NCBI GenBank assembly: GCA_036172665.1
Contig: CM069873.1
Location: 36,694,001 to 36,758,000 of the forward strand
Length of the DNA: 64,000 bases
Direction: 5' to 3'
Source: Prosopocoilus inquinatus
Taxonomy: Eukaryota; Arthropoda; Insecta; Coleoptera; Lucanidae
In this document: positions 34,401-49,293 of the stretch, piece after piece
How positions within the stretch are numbered: position 1 is the first letter of the stretch
Layout: each line of letters begins with the position of its first letter
Notes under the pieces: model-generated
Told to the model about the DNA's origin: nothing
Databases searched by the model: none
What the model saw: only the letters and a program-made list of their open reading frames with translations
Translations under genes and position numbers: made by a program

Positions 34401-37400
34401 TATTAGCGTTGTTCCTGTGATGTATCTAATCGATCCTTACTTATCTATCATGTTATTTGACGTTTGAATGGACTCCAGAAACTCTGATGTGAGATACAAT
34501 GTTTTCGGACGCAGCAGAAGCTGGAAATAGTTTTAAACGAAACACGTATTAGCGTAGTTCCTGTGATGAATGTAATCGATCCTTACTCATCTATCATGTT
34601 ATTTGACGTTTGGATGGGCTCCAGCAACTCTGAAGTGAGATACGAAGTTCTCGGACGCAGTTGAAGCTGGAAATAGTTTTAAATGAAACAACACGCATTA
34701 GCGTTGTTCCTGTGATGTATCTAATCGATCCTTACTCATCTATCATGTTATTTGACGTTTGAATGGACTCCAGTAACTCTGATGTGAGATACGAAATTTT
34801 CGGACGCAGCAGAAGCTGGAAATAGTTTTAAATGAAACAACACGCATTAGCGTTGTTCTTGTGATGTATCTAATCGATCCTTACTCATCTATCATGATAT
34901 TTGACGTTTGGATGCACTCCAGTAACTCTGATGTGAGATACAAAGTTCTCGGACGCAGCAGAAGCTGGAAATAGTTTTGAACGAAACAACACGTATTAGC
35001 GTTGTTCCTGTGATGTATCTAATCGATCCTTACTCATCTATCATGTTATTTGACGTTTCGATGGACTCCAGTAACTCTAATGTGAGATACGAAATTTTCG
35101 GACGCAGCAGAAGCTGGAAATAGTTTTAAACGAAACAACACGCATTAGCGTTGTTCCTGTGATGTATCTAATCGATCCTTACTCATTTATCATGTTATTT
35201 GGCGTTTCGATGGACTCCAGTAACTTTGATGTGAGATACGAAGTTCGCGGGCGCAGCTGAAGCTAGAAATAGTTTTAAACGAAACAACACGCATTAGCGT
35301 TGTTCCTGTGATGTATCTAATCGATCCTTACTCATCTATCATGTTATTTGACGTTTGGATGCACTCCAGTAACTCTGATGTGAGATAAAAAGTTCTCGGA
35401 CGCAGTAGAAGCTGGAAATAGTTTTGAACGAAACAACACGTATTAGCGTAGTTCCTGTGATGAATGTAATCGATCCTTATTTAGCTACTATGTTATTTGA
35501 CGTTTCGATGGACTCCAATAACTCTAATGTGAGATACGAAATTTTCGGACGCAGCAGAAGCTGGAAATAGTTTTAAACGAAACAACACGTATTAGCGTTG
35601 TTCCTGTGATGTATCTAATCGATCCTTACTCATCTATCATGTTATTTGACGTTTCGATGGACTCTAGTAACTCTGATGTGAGATACGAAGGTTTTGGACG
35701 CAGCAGGAGCTGGAAATAGTTTTAAACGAAACAACACGCATTAGTGTTGTTCCTGTGCTGTATCTAATCGATCCTTACTTATCTATCATGTTATTTGACG
35801 TTTCGATGGACTCCAGTAACTCTGATGTGAGATACGACGTTTTCGGACACAGCAGAAACTGGAAATAGTTTTAAACGAAACAACACGTATTAGCGTAGTT
35901 CCTGTGATGAATGTAATCGATCCTTACTCATCTATCATGTTATTTGACGTTTGGATGGACTCCAGTAACTCTGATGTGAGATACAATGTTCTCGGACGCA
36001 GCAGAAGCTGGAAATAGTTTTAAACGAAACAACACGCATTAGCGTTGTTCCTGTGATGTATCTAATCGATCCTTACTCATCTATCATGTTATTTGACGTT
36101 TCGATGGACTCCAGTAACTCTAATGTGAGATACGAAATTTTCGGACGCAGCAGAAGCTGGAAATAGTTTTAAACGAAACAACATGCATTAGCGTTGTTCC
36201 TGTGATGTATCTAATCGATCCTTACTCATCTATCATGTTATTTGACGTTTCGATGGACTCTAGTAACTCTGATGTGAGATACGAAGTTTTTGGACGCAGC
36301 AGGAGCTGGAAATAGTTTTAAACGAAACAACACATATTAGCGTTGTTCCTGTGATGTATCTAGTCGATCGTTACTCATCTATCATGTTATTTGACGTTTG
36401 GATGGACTCCAGTAACTCTGATGTGAGATACAAAGTTCTCGGACGCAGCAGAAGCTGGAAATAGTTTTGAACGAAACAACACGTACTAGCGTTGTTCCTG
36501 TGATGTATCTAATCGATCCTTACTTATCTATCATGTTATTTGACGTTTGGATGGACTCCAGTAACTCTGATGTGAGATACAAAATTTTCGGACGCAGCAG
36601 AAGCTGGAAATAGTTTTAAACGAAACAACACACATTAGCGTTGTTTCTGTGCTGTATCTAATTGATCCTTACTTATCTATCTTCTTATTTGACGTTTCGA
36701 TGGACTCCAGTAACTCTGACGTGAGATACAAAGTTTTCGGACGCAGCAGAAGCTGGAAATAGTTTTGAACGAAACAACACGTATTAGCGTTGTTCCTGTG
36801 ATGTATCTAATCGATCCTTACTTAGCTACTATGTTATTTGACGTTTCGATGGACTCCAATAACTCTGATGTGAGATACAAAGTTTTCGGACGCAGCAGAA
36901 GCTGGAAATAGTTTTAAACGAAACAACACGCATTAGCGTTGTTCCTGTGATGTATCTAATCGATCCTTACTCATCTGTCATTATATTTGACGTTTGGATG
37001 GACTACAGTAACTCTGATGTCAGATACAAAGTTTACGGACGCAGCAGAAGCTGGAAATAGTTTTAAACGAAACAACACGCATTAGCGTTGTTCCTGTGAT
37101 GTATCTAATCGATCCTTACTCATCTATCATGTTATTTGGCGTTTCGATGGACTCCAGAAACTTTGATGTGAAATACGAAGTTTTCGGACGCAGCAGAAGC
37201 TGGAAATAGTTTTAAATGAAACAACACGCATTAGCGTTGTTCCTGTGATGTATCTAATGGATCCTTACTCATCTATCATGTTATTTGACGTTTCGATGGA
37301 CTCTAGTAACTCTGATGTGAGATACGAAGTTTTTGGACGCAGCTGAAGCTGGAAATAGTTTTAAATGAAACAACACGTACTAGCGTTGTTCCTGTGATAT

Positions 37401-38760
37401 ATCTAATCGATCCTTACTCATCTATCATGTTATTTGACGTTTGGATGGACTCCAGTAACTCTGATGTGAGGTACAAAGTTTTCGGACGCAGCAGAAGCTG
37501 GAAATAGTTTTAAATGAAACAACACGCATTAGCGTTGTTCCTGTGATGTATCTAATGGATCCTTACTCATCTATCATGTTATTTGACGTTTCGATGGACT
37601 CTAGTAACTCTGATGTGAGATACGAAGTTTTTGGACGCAGCAGGAACTGGAAATAGTTTTAAACGAAACAACACGTATTAGCGTTGTTCCTGTGATGTAT
37701 CTAATCGATCCTTACTCATCTATCATGTTATTTGACGTTTGGATGGACTCCAGTAACTCTGATGTGAGATACAATGTTCTCGGACGCAGCAGAAGCTGGA
37801 AATAGTTTTAAACGAAACAACACGCATTACCGTTGTTCCTGTGATGTATCTAATCGATCCTTACTCATCTATCATGTTATTTGGCGTCTCGATGGACTCC
37901 AGTAACTCTGATGTGAGATACAAAGTTTTCGGACGCAGCAGAAGCTGGAAATAGTTTTAATCGAAACAACACGCATTAGCGTTGTTCCTGTGATGTATCT
38001 AATCGATCCTTACTCATCTATCATGTTATTTGGCGTTTCGATGGACTCCAGTAACTCTGATGTGAGATACAAAGTTTTCGGACGCAGCAGAAGCTGGAAA
38101 TAGTTTTGAACAAAACAACACGTATTAGCGTTGTTCCTGTGATGTATCTAATCGATCCTTACTTAGCTACTATGTTATTTGACGTTTCGATGGACGCCAA
38201 TAACTCTGATGTGAGATACAAAGTTTTCGGACGCAGCAGAAGCTGGAAATAGTTTTAAACGAAACAACACGCATTAGCGTTGTTCCTGTGATATATCTAA
38301 TCGATCCTTACTCATCTATCATGTTATTTGACGTTTGGATGGACTCCAGTAACTCTGATGTGAGATACAAAGTTTTCGGACGCAGCAGAAGCTGGAAATA
38401 GTTTTAATCGAAACAACACGCATTAGCGTTGTTCCTGTGATGTATCTAATCGATCCTTACTCATCTATCATTATATTTGACGTTTGGATGGACTACAGTA
38501 ACTCTGATGTGAGATACAAAGTTTACGGACGCAGCAGAAGCTGGAAATAGTTTAAATCGAAACAACACGCATTAGCGTTGTTCCTGTGATGTATCTAATC
38601 GATCCTTACTCATCTATCATGTTATTTGGCGTTTCGATGGACTCCAGAAACTTTGATGTGAGATACGAAGTTCTCGGACGCAGCTGAAGCTGGAAATAGT
38701 TTTAAATGAAACAACACGTACTAGCGTTGTTCCTGTGATATATCTAATCGATCCTTACTC
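31470..38760. repeat. 7291-bp tandem duplication, copy 2, almost identical
   Basis: Landmarks at 28562, 29341, 30086 and 24153 reappear exactly 7291 bp downstream. In the stretches I compared line by line I found only two substitutions (28893 C against 36184 T; 30410 T against 37701 C). Private oddities shared by both include gtatctagtcgatcgttac, ttcttatttgacg, tcatctgtcattatatt and ggacgccaat. The junction lies in the monomer at 31427, which starts as L (gtactagcg, gtgatatatc at 31448) and continues as A (catgatattt at 31490). Such similarity indicates a very recent duplication or an assembly duplication. Confidence 0.93.
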
Positions 38761-41400
38761 ATCTATCATGTTATTTGACGTTTGGATGGACTCCAGTAAC
38801 TCTGATGTGAGGTACAAAGTTTTCGGACGCAGCAGAAGCTGGAAATAGTTTTAAATGAAACAACACCCATTAGCGTTGTTCCTGTGATGTATCTAATGGA
38901 TCCTTACTCATCTATCATGTTATTTGACGTTTCGATGGACTCTAGTAACTCTGATGTGAGATACGAAGTTTTTGGACGCAGCAGGAGCTGGAAATAGTTT
39001 TAAACGAAACAACACGTATTAGCGTTGTTCCTGTGATGTATCTAATCGATCCTTACTCATCTATCATGTTATTTGACGTTTGGATGGACTCCAGTAACTC
39101 TGATGTGAGATACAATGTTCTCGGACGCAGCAGAAGCTGGAAATAGTTTTGAACGAAACAACACGTATTAGCGTTGTTCCTGTGATGTATCTAATCGATC
39201 CTTACTCATCTATCATGTTATTTGACGTTTGGATGGACTCCAGTAACTCTGATGTGAGATACAAAGTATTCGGACGCAGCAGAAGCTGGAAATAGTTTTA
39301 AACGAAACAACACGCATTAGCGTTGTTCCTGTGATGTATCTAATCGATCCTTACTCATCTATCATGTTATTTGGCGTTTCGATGGACTCCAGTAACTCTG
39401 ATGTGAGATACAAAGTTTTCGGACGCAGCAGAAGCTGGAAATAGTTTTGAACAAAACAACACGTATTAGCGTTGTTCCTGTGATGTATCTAATCGATCCT
39501 TACTTAGCTACTATGTTATTTGACGTTTCGATGGACTCCAATAACTCTGATGTGAGATACAAAGTTTTCGGACGCAGCAGAAGCTGGAAATAGTTTTAAA
39601 CGAAACAACACGCATTAGCGTTGTTCCTGTGATGTATCTAATCGATCCTTACTCATCTATCATTATATTTGAAGTTTGGATGGACTACAGTAACTCTGAT
39701 GTGAGATACAAAGTTTACGGACGCAGCAGAAGCTGGAAATAGTTTTAAACGAAACAACACGCATTAGCGTTGTTCCTGTGATGTATCTAATCGATCCTTA
39801 CTCATCTATCATGTTATTTGGCGTTTCGATGGACTCCAGTAACTCTGATGTGAGATACAAAGTTTTCGGACGCAGCAGAAGCTGGAAATACTTTTAAACG
39901 AAACAACACGCAATAGCGTTGTTCCTGTGATGTATCTAATCGATCCTTACTCATCTATCATTATATTTGACGTTTGGATGGACTACAGTAACTCTGATGT
40001 GAGATACAAAGTTTACGGACGCAGCAGAAGCTGGAAATAGTTTTAATCGAAACAACACGCATTAGCGTTGTTCCTGTGATGTATCTAATCGATCCTTACT
40101 CATCTATCATGTTACTTGGCGTCTCGATAGACTCCAGTAACTCTGATGTGAGATACAAAGTTTTCGGACGCAGCAGAAGCTGGAAATAGTTTTAAACGAA
40201 ACAACACGCATTAGCGTTGTTCCTGTGATGTATCTAATGGATCCTTACTCATCTATCATGTTATTTGGCGTTTCGATGGACTCCAGAAACTTTGATGTGA
40301 GATACGAAGTTCTCGGACGCAGCTGAAGCTGGAAATAGTTTTAAATGAAACAACACGTACTAGCGTTGTTCCTGTGATATATCTAATCGATCCTTACTCA
40401 TCTATCATGTTATTTGACGTTTGGATGGACTCCAGTAACTCTGATGTGAGGTACAAAGTTTTCGGACGCAGCAGAAGCTGGAAATAGTTTTAAATGAAAC
40501 TACACGCATTAGCGTTGTTCCTGTGATGTATCTAATGGATCCTTACTCATCTATCATGTTATTTGACGTTTCGATGGACTCTAGTATCTCTGATGTGAGA
40601 TACGAAGTTTTTGGACGCAGCAGGAGCTGGAAATAGTTTTAAACGAAACAACACGTATTAGCGTTGTTCCTGTGATGTATCTAATCGATCCTTACTCATC
40701 TATCATGTTATTTGACGTTTGGATGGACTCCAGTAACTCTGATGTGAGATACAATGTTCACGGACGCAGCAGAAGCTGGAAATAGTTTTGAACGAAACAA
40801 CATGTATTAGCGTTGTTCCTGTGATGTATCTGATCGATCCTTACTCATCTATCATGTTATTTGACGTTTGGATGGACTCCAGTAACTCTGATGTGAGATA
40901 CAAAGTTTTCGGACGCAGCAGAAGCTGGAAATAGTTTTAAACGAAACAACACGCATTACCGTTGTTCCTGTGATGTATCTAATCGATCCTTACTCATCTA
41001 TCATGTTATTTGGCGTCTCGATGGACTCCAGTAACTCTGATGTGAGATACAAAGTTTTCGGACGCAGCAGAAGCTGGAAATAGTTTTAATCGAAACAACA
41101 CGCATTAGCGTTGTTCCTGTGATGTATATAATCGATCCTTACTCATCTATCATGTTATTTGACGTTTGGATGGACTCCAGTAGCTCTGATGTGAGATACA
41201 AAGTTCTCGGACGCAGCAGAAGCTGGAAATAGTTTTGAACGAAACAACGCGTATTAGCGTTGTTCCTGTGATGTATCTAATCGATCCTTACTTATCTACT
41301 ATGTTATTTGACGTTTCGATGGACTCTAGTAACTCTGATGTGAGATACGAAATTTTCGATCGTAGCAGAATCTGGAAATAGTTTTAAATGAAACAACACG
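37377..41400. repeat. HOR2-derived block
   Basis: After the nine-monomer cycle (37377-38717) the run continues L 38718, M 38867 (with caacacccatt), N 39016, a B-like unit 39165 (caaagtattcgg), h, I, J, h, J, an H-like unit at 40059 (gttacttggcgtctcgatagactcc), K 40208, L 40357, M 40506 (tacacgcatt, ctagtatctc), N 40655 (gttcacgg), then units with gtatctgatcg, gcattaccg, gtatataatcg/agtagctctg and aacgcgtatt. About 40200-41480 recurs at about 48990-50270 (offset 8788 bp, 59 monomers less 3), and about 39900-40950 recurs at about 59720-60770. Confidence 0.82.
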
Positions 41401-44400
41401 CATTAGCGTTGTCCCTGTGATGTATCTAATCGATCCTTACTCATCTATCATGTTATTTGACGTTTGGATGGACTCCAGTAACTCTGATGTGAGATACAAA
41501 GTTTTCGGACGCAGCAGGAGCTGGAAATAGTTTTAAACGAAACAACACGCATTAGCGTTGTTCCTGTGATTTATCTAATCGATCCTTACTCATCTATCAT
41601 GTTATTTGACGTTTGAATGGACTCCAGTAACTCTGATGTGAGATACAAAGTTCTCGGACGCAGCAGAAGCTGGAAATAGTTTTGAACGAAACAACACGTA
41701 TTAGCGTTGTTCCTGTGATGTATCTAATCGATCCTTACTTATCTACTATGTTATTTGACGTTTCGATGGACTCCAGTAACTCTGATGTGAGAGACGAAAT
41801 TTTCGAACGCAGCAGAATCTGGAAATAGTTTTAAGTGAAACAACACGCATTAGCGTTGTTCCTGTGATGTATCTAATCGATCCTTACTCATCTATCATGT
41901 TATTTGACGTTTGGATGGACTCCAGTTCCTCTGATGTGAGATAAAAAGTTCTCGGACGCAGCAGAAGCTGGAAATAGTTTTAAACGAAACAACACGCATT
42001 AGCGTTGTTCCTGTGATGTATCTAATCGATCCTTACTCACCTATCATGTTATTTGACGTTTCGATGGACTCTAGTAACTCTGATGTGAGATACGAAGTTT
42101 TTGGACGCAGCAGGAGCTGGAAATAGTTTTAAACGAAACAACACGTATTAGCGTTGTTCCTGTGATGTATCTAATCGATCCTTACTCATCTATCATGTTA
42201 TTTGACGTTTGGATGGACTCCAGACCTCTGATGTGAGATAAAAAGTTCTCGGACGCAGCAGAAGCTGGAAATAGTTTTAAACGAAACAACACGCATTTTC
42301 GTTGTTCCTGTGATGTATCTAATCGATCCTTACTCACCTATCATGTTATTTGACGTTTCGATGGACTCTAGTAACTCTGATGTGAGATACGAAGTTTTTG
42401 GACGCAGCAGGAGCTGGAAATAGTTTTAAACGAAACAACACGTATTAGCGTTGTTCCTGTGATGTATCTAATCGATCCTTACTCACCTATCATGTTATTT
42501 GACGTTTCGATGGACTCTAGTAACTCTGATGTGAGATACGAAGTTTTTGGACGCAGCAGGAGCTGGAAATAGTTTTAAACGAAACAACACGTATTAGCGT
42601 TGTTCCTGTGATGTATCTAATCGATCCTTACTCATCTATCATGTTATTTGACGTTTGGATGGACTCCAGACCTCTGATGTGAGATAAAAAGTTCTCGGAC
42701 GCAGCAGAAGCTGGAAATAGTTTTAAACGAAACAACACGCATTTTCGTTGTTCCTGTGATGTATCTAATCGATCCTTACTCATCTATCATGTTATTTGGC
42801 GTTTCGATGGACTCCAGTAACTCTGATGTGAGATACGAAGTTTTTGGACGCAGCAGGAGCTGGAAATAGTTTTAAACGAAACAACACGCATTAGCGTTTT
42901 TCCTGTGATGTATCTAATAGATCCTTATTTATCTATCATGTTATTTGACGTTTCGATGGACTCTAGTAACTCTGATGTGAGATACGAAGTTTTTGGACGC
43001 AGCAGAAACTGGAAATAGTTTTAAATGAAACAACACGCATTAGCGTTGTTCCTGTGATGTATCTAATGGATCCTTACCATCTATCATGTCATTTGACGTT
43101 TCGATGGACTCTAGTAACTCTGATGTGAGATACGAAGTTTTTGGACGCAGCAGGAGCTGGAAATAGTTTTAAACGAAACAACACGTATTAGCGTTGTTCC
43201 TGTGATGTATCTAATCGATCCTTACTCATCTATCATGTTATTTGACGTTTGGATGGACTCCAGTAACTCTGATGTGAGATACAAAGTTTTCGGACGCAGC
43301 AGAAGCTGGAAATAGTTTTAAACGAAACAACACGTATTAGCGTTGTTCCTGTGATGTATCTAATCGATCCTTACTCATCTATCATGTTATTTGACGTTTG
43401 GATGGACTCCAGTAACTCTGATGTGAGATACAATGTTCTCGGACGCAGCAGAAGCTGGAAATAGTTTTAAACGAAACAACACGCATTACCGTTGTTCCTG
43501 TGATGTATCTAATCGATCCTTACTCATCTATCATGTTATTTGGCGTCTCGATGGACTCCAGTAACTCTGATGTGAGATACAAAGTTTTCGGACGCAGCAG
43601 AAGCTGGAAATAGTTTTAATCGAAACAACACGCATTAGCGTTGTTCCTGTGATGTATCTAATCGATCCTTACTCATCTATCATGTTATTTGACGTTTGGA
43701 TGGACTCCAGTAGCTCTGATGTGAGATACAAAGTTCTCGGACGCAGCAGAAGCTGGAAATAGTTTTGAACGAAACAAAACGTATTAGCGTTGTTCCTGTG
43801 ATGTATCTGATCGATCCTTACTTATCTACTATGTTATTTGACGTTTCGATGGACTCTAGTAACTCTGATGTGAGATACGAAATTTTCGATCGTAGCAGAA
43901 TCTGGAAATAGTTTTAAATGAAACAACACGCATTAGCGTTGTTCCTGTGATGTATCTAATCGATCCTTACTCATCTATCATGTTATTTGACGTTTGGATG
44001 GACTCCAGTAACTCTGATGTGAGATACAAAGTTCTCGGACGCAGCAGAAGCTGGAAATAGTTTTGAACGAAACAACACGTATTAGCGTTGTTCCTGTGAT
44101 GTATCTAATCGATCCTCACTCATCTATCATGTTATTTGACGTTTGGATGGACTCCAGTAACTCTGATGTGAGATACAAAGTTTTCGGACGCAGCAGAAGC
44201 TGGAAATAGTTTTAAACGAAACAACACGCATTACCGTTGTTCCTGTGATGTATCTAATCGATCCTTACTCATCTATCATGTTATTTGACGTTTCGATGGA
44301 CTCCAGTAACTCTAATGTGAGATACGAAATTTTCGGGCGCAGCAGAAGCTGGAAATAGTTTTAAACGAAACAACACGCATTAGCGTTGTTCCTGTGATGT

Positions 44401-46611
44401 TTCTAATGGATCCTTACTCATCTATCATGTTATTTGACGTTTCGATGGACTCCAGAAACATTGATGTGAGATACGAAGTTTTCGGACGCAGCAGAAGCTG
44501 GAAATAGTTTTAAATGAAACAACACGCATTAGCGTTGTTCCTGTGATGTATCTAATGGATCCTTACTCATCTATCATGTAATTTGACGTTTCGATGGACT
44601 CTAGTACCTCTGATGTGAGATATGAAGTTTTTGGACGCAGCAGGAGCTGGAAATAGTTTTAAACGAAACAACACGTATTAGCGTTGTTCCTGTGATGTAT
44701 CTAATCGATCCTTATTTATTTATCATGTTATTTGACGTATCGATGGACTCTAGTAACTCTGATGTGAGATACAAAGTTTTCGGACGCAGCAGAAGCTGGA
44801 AATAGTTTTAGTCGAAACAACACGCATTAGCGTTGTTCCTGTGATGTATCTAATAGATCCTTACTTAGCTACTATGTTATTTGACGTTTCGATGGACTCC
44901 AGTAACTCTAATGTGAGATACGAAATTTTCGGACGCAGCAGAAGCTGGAAATAGTTTTAAACGAAACAACACGCATTAGCGTTGTTCCTGTGATGTATCT
45001 AATCGATCCTTACTCATCTATCATGTTATTTGACGTTTCGATGGACTCCAGTAACTCTAATGTGAGATACGAAATTTTCGGACGCAGCAGAAGCTGGAAA
45101 TAGTTTTAAACGAAACAACACGCATTAGCGTTGTTCCTGTGATGTATCTAATCGATCCTTACTCATCTATCATGTTATTTGACGTTTCGATGGACTCTAG
45201 TAACTCTGATGTGAGATACGAAGTTTTTGGACGCAGCAGGAGCTGGAAATAGTTTTAAACGAAACAACACGTATTAGCGTTGTTCCTGTGATGTATCTAA
45301 TCGATCCTTACTCATCTATCATGTTATTTGACGTTTGGATGGACTCCAGTAACTCTGATGTGAGATACAAAGTTCTCTGACGCAGCAGAAGCTGGAAATA
45401 GTTTTGAACGAAACAACACGTATTGGCGTTGTTCCTGTGATGTATCTAATCGATCCTTACTTATCTATCATGTTATTTGACGTTTGGATGGACTCCAGTA
45501 ACTCTGATGTGAGATACAAAATTTTCGGACGCAGCAGAAGCTGGAAATAGTTTTAAACGAAACAACACGCATTACCGTTGTTCCTGTGATGTATCTAATG
45601 GATCCTTACTCATCTATCATGTTATTTGACGTTTCGATGGACTCCAGAAACTTTGATGTGAGATACGAAGTTTTCGGACGCAGCAGAAGCTGGAAACAGT
45701 TTTAAATGAAACAACACGCATTAGCGTTGTTCCTGTGATGTATCTAATGGATCCTTACTCATCTATCATGTTATTTGACGTTTCGATGGACTCTAGTACC
45801 TCTGATGTGAGATATGAAGTTTTTGGACGCAGCAGGAGCTGGAAATAGTTTTAAACGAAACAACACGTATTAGCGTTGTTCCTGTGATGTATCTAATCGA
45901 TCCTTATTTATTTATCATGTTATTTGACGTATCGATGGACTCTAGTAACTCTGATGTGAGATACGAAGTTTTTGGGCGCAGCAGGACCTGGAAATAGTTT
46001 TAAACGAAGCAACACGTATTAGCGTTGTTCCTGTGATGTATCTAATAGATCCTTACTTAGCTACTATGTTATTTGACGTTTCGATGGACTCCAGTAACTC
46101 TAATGTGAGATACGAAATTTTCGGACGCAGCAGAAGCTGGAAATAGTTTTAAACGAAACAACACGCATTAGCGTTGTTCCTGTGATGTATCTAATCGATC
46201 CTTACTCATCTATCATTATATTTGACGTTTGGATGGACTACAGTAACTCTGATGTCAGATACAAAGTTTACGGACGCAGCAGAAGCTGGAAATAGTTTTA
46301 AACGAAACAACACGCATTAGCGTTGTTCCTGTGATGTATCTAATCGATCCTTACTCATCTATCATGTTATTTGGCGTTTCGATGGACTCCAGAAACTTTG
46401 ATGTGAGATACGAAGTTTTCGGACGCAGCAGAAGCTGGAAATAGTTTTAAATAAAACAACACGCATTAGCGTTGTTCCTGTGATGTATCTAATGGATCCT
46501 TACTCATCTATCATGTTATTTGACGTTTCGATGGACTCTAGTAACTCTGATGTGAGATACGAAGTTTTTGGACGCAGCTGAAGCTGGAAATAGTTTTAAA
46601 TGAAACAACAC
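41400..46611. repeat. Mixed-subtype segment with 1192-bp internal duplication
   Basis: About 35 monomers. The ccagttcctctg and ccagacctctg units (1 bp short, at 42221 and 42667) carry gagataaaaagttctcgg; 43075 has a 1-bp loss (ccttaccatctatcatgtcatt). The stretch about 44300-44960 is repeated at about 45500-46160, offset 1192 bp (8 monomers), with shared ggatccttactc, ccagaaac and ctagtacctc marks. About 41700-44600 matches about 61250-64000 at 19517 bp, dropping to 19368 bp after a one-monomer loss in the downstream copy. Confidence 0.8.
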
Positions 46612-49293
46612 GTACTAGCGTTGTTCCTGTGATATATCTAATCGATCCTTACTCATCTGTCATGTTATTTGACGTTTGGATGGACTCCAGTAACTCTGAT
46701 GTGAGGTACAAAGTTTTCGGACGCAGCAGAAGCTGGAAATAGTTTTAAATGAAACAACACGCATTAGCGTTGTTCCTGTGATGTATCTAATGGATCCTTA
46801 CTCATCTATCATGTTATTTGACGTTTCGATGGACTCTAGTAACTCTGATGTGAGATACGAAGTTTTTGGACGCAGCAGGAACTGGAAATAGTTTTAAACG
46901 AAACAACACGTATTAGCGTTGTTCCTGTGATGTATCTAATCGATCCTTACTCATCTATCATGTTATTTGACGTTTGGATGGACTCCAGTAACTCTGATGT
47001 GAGATACAATGTTCTCGGACGCAGCAGAAGCTGGAAATAGTTTTAAACGAAACAACACGCATTACCGTTGTTCCCGTGATGTATCTAATCGATCCTTACT
47101 CATCTATCATGTTATTTGGCGTCTCGATGGACTCCAGTAACTCTGATGTGAGATACAAAGTTTTCGGACGCAGCAGAAGCTGGAAATAGTTTTAATCGAA
47201 ACAACACGCATTAGCGTTGTTCCTGTGATGTATCTAATCGATCCTTACTCATCTATCATGTTATTTGGCGTTTCGATGGACTCCAGTAACTCTGATGTGA
47301 GATACAAAGTTTTCGGACGCAGCAGAAGCTGGAAATAGTTTTGAACAAAACAACACGTATTAGCGTTGTTCCTGTGATGTATCTAATCGATCCTTACTTA
47401 GCTACTATGTTATTTGACGTTTCGATGGACTCCAATAACTCTGATGTGAGATACAAAGTTTTCGGACGCAGCAGAAGCTGGAAATAGTTTTAAACGAAAC
47501 AACACGCATTAGCGTTGTTCCTGTGATGTATCTAATCGATCCTTACTCATCTATCATTATATTTGACGTTTGGATGGACTACAGTAACTCTGATGTGAGA
47601 TACAAAGTTTACGGACGCAGCAGAAGCTGGAAATAGTTTAAATCGAAACAACACGCATTAGCGTTGTTCCTGTGATGTATCTAATCGATCCTTACTCATC
47701 TATCATGTTATTTGGCGTTTCGATGGACTCCAGAAACTTTGATGTGAGATACGAAGTTCTCGGACGCAGCTGAAGCTGGAAATAGTTTTAAATGAAACAA
47801 CACGTACTAGCGTTGTTCCTGTGATATATCTAATCGATCCTTACTCATCTATCATGTTATTTGACGTTTGGATGGATTCCAGTAACTCTGATGTGAGGTA
47901 CAAAGTTTTCGGACGCAGCAGAAGCTGGAAATAGTTTTAAATGAAACAACACCCATTAGCGTTGTTCCTGTGATGTATCTAATGGATCCTTACTCATCTA
48001 TCATGTTATTTGACGTTTCGATGGACTCTAGTAACTCTGATGTGAGATACGAAGTTTTTGGACGCAGCAGGAGCTGGAAATAGTTTTAAACGAAACAACA
48101 CGTATTAGCGTTGTTCCTGTGATGTATCTAATCGATCCTTACTCATCTATCATGTTATTTGACGTTTGGATGGACTCCAGTAACTCTGATGTGAGATACA
48201 AAGTATTCGGACGCAGCAGAAGCTGGAAATAGTTTTAAACGAAACAACACGCATTAGCGTTGTTCCTGTGATGTATCTAATCGATCCTTACTCATCTATC
48301 ATGTTATTTGGCGTTTCGATGGACTCCAGTAACTCTGATGTGAGATACAAAGTTTTCGGACGCAGCAGAAGCTGGAAATAGTTTTGAACGAAACAACACG
48401 TATTAGCGTTGTTCCTGTGATGTATCTAATCGATCCTTACTTAGCTACTATGTTATTTGACGTTTCGATGGACTCCAATAACTCAGATGTGAGATACAAA
48501 GTTTTCGGACGCAGCAGAAGCTGGAAATAGTTTTAAACGAAACAACACGCATTAGCGTTGTTCCTGTGATGTATCTAATCGATCCTTACTCATCTATCAT
48601 TATATTTGACGTTTGGATGGACTACAGTAACTCTGATGTGAAATACAAAGTTTACGGACGCAGCAGAATCTGGAAATAGTTTTAAACGAAACAACACGCA
48701 TTACCGTTGTTCCTGTGATGTATCTAATCGATCCTTACTCATCTATCATGTTATTTGACGTTTGAATGGACTCCAGTAACTCTGATGTGAGATACAAAGT
48801 TCTCGGACGCAGCAGAAGCTGGAAATACTTTTAAACGAAACAACACGCATTAGCGTTGTTCCTGTGATGTATCTAATCGATCCTTACTCATCTATCATTA
48901 TATTTGACGTTTGGATGGACTACAGTAACTCTGATGTGAGATACAAAGTTTTCGGACGCAGCAGAAGCTGGAAATAGTTTTAAACGAAACAACACGCGTT
49001 AGCGTTGTTCCTGTGATGTATCTAATGGATCCTTACTCATCTATCATGTTATTTGGCGTTTCGATGGACTCCAGAAACTTTGATGTGAGATACGAAGTTC
49101 TCGGACGCAGCTGAAGCTGGAAATAGTTTTAAATGAAACAACACGTACTAGCGTTGTTCCTGTGATATATCTAATCGATCCTTACTCATCTATCATGTTA
49201 TTTGACGTTTGGATGGACTCCAGTAACTCTGATGTGAGGTACAAAGTTTTCGGACGCAGCAGAAGCTGGAAATAGTTTTAAATGAAACTACAC
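46612..49293. repeat. HOR2 block, second octameric occurrence
   Basis: L-M-N-H-h-I-J-K starts at 46612, 46761, 46910, 47059, 47208, 47357, 47506 and 47655, with the next L at 47804, giving exactly 1192 bp as at 6849-8040. The following units (M 47953 with caacacccatt, B-like 48102, h, I, J, a gaatgg unit at 48698, J, K 48996, L 49145) parallel 38867-40357. The gttttgaacaaaac mark of h lies at 38106 and 47341, offset 9235 bp, against 9086 bp for the caacaccc mark; the difference of 149 bp is the extra monomer x of the 9-unit cycle. Confidence 0.88.
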
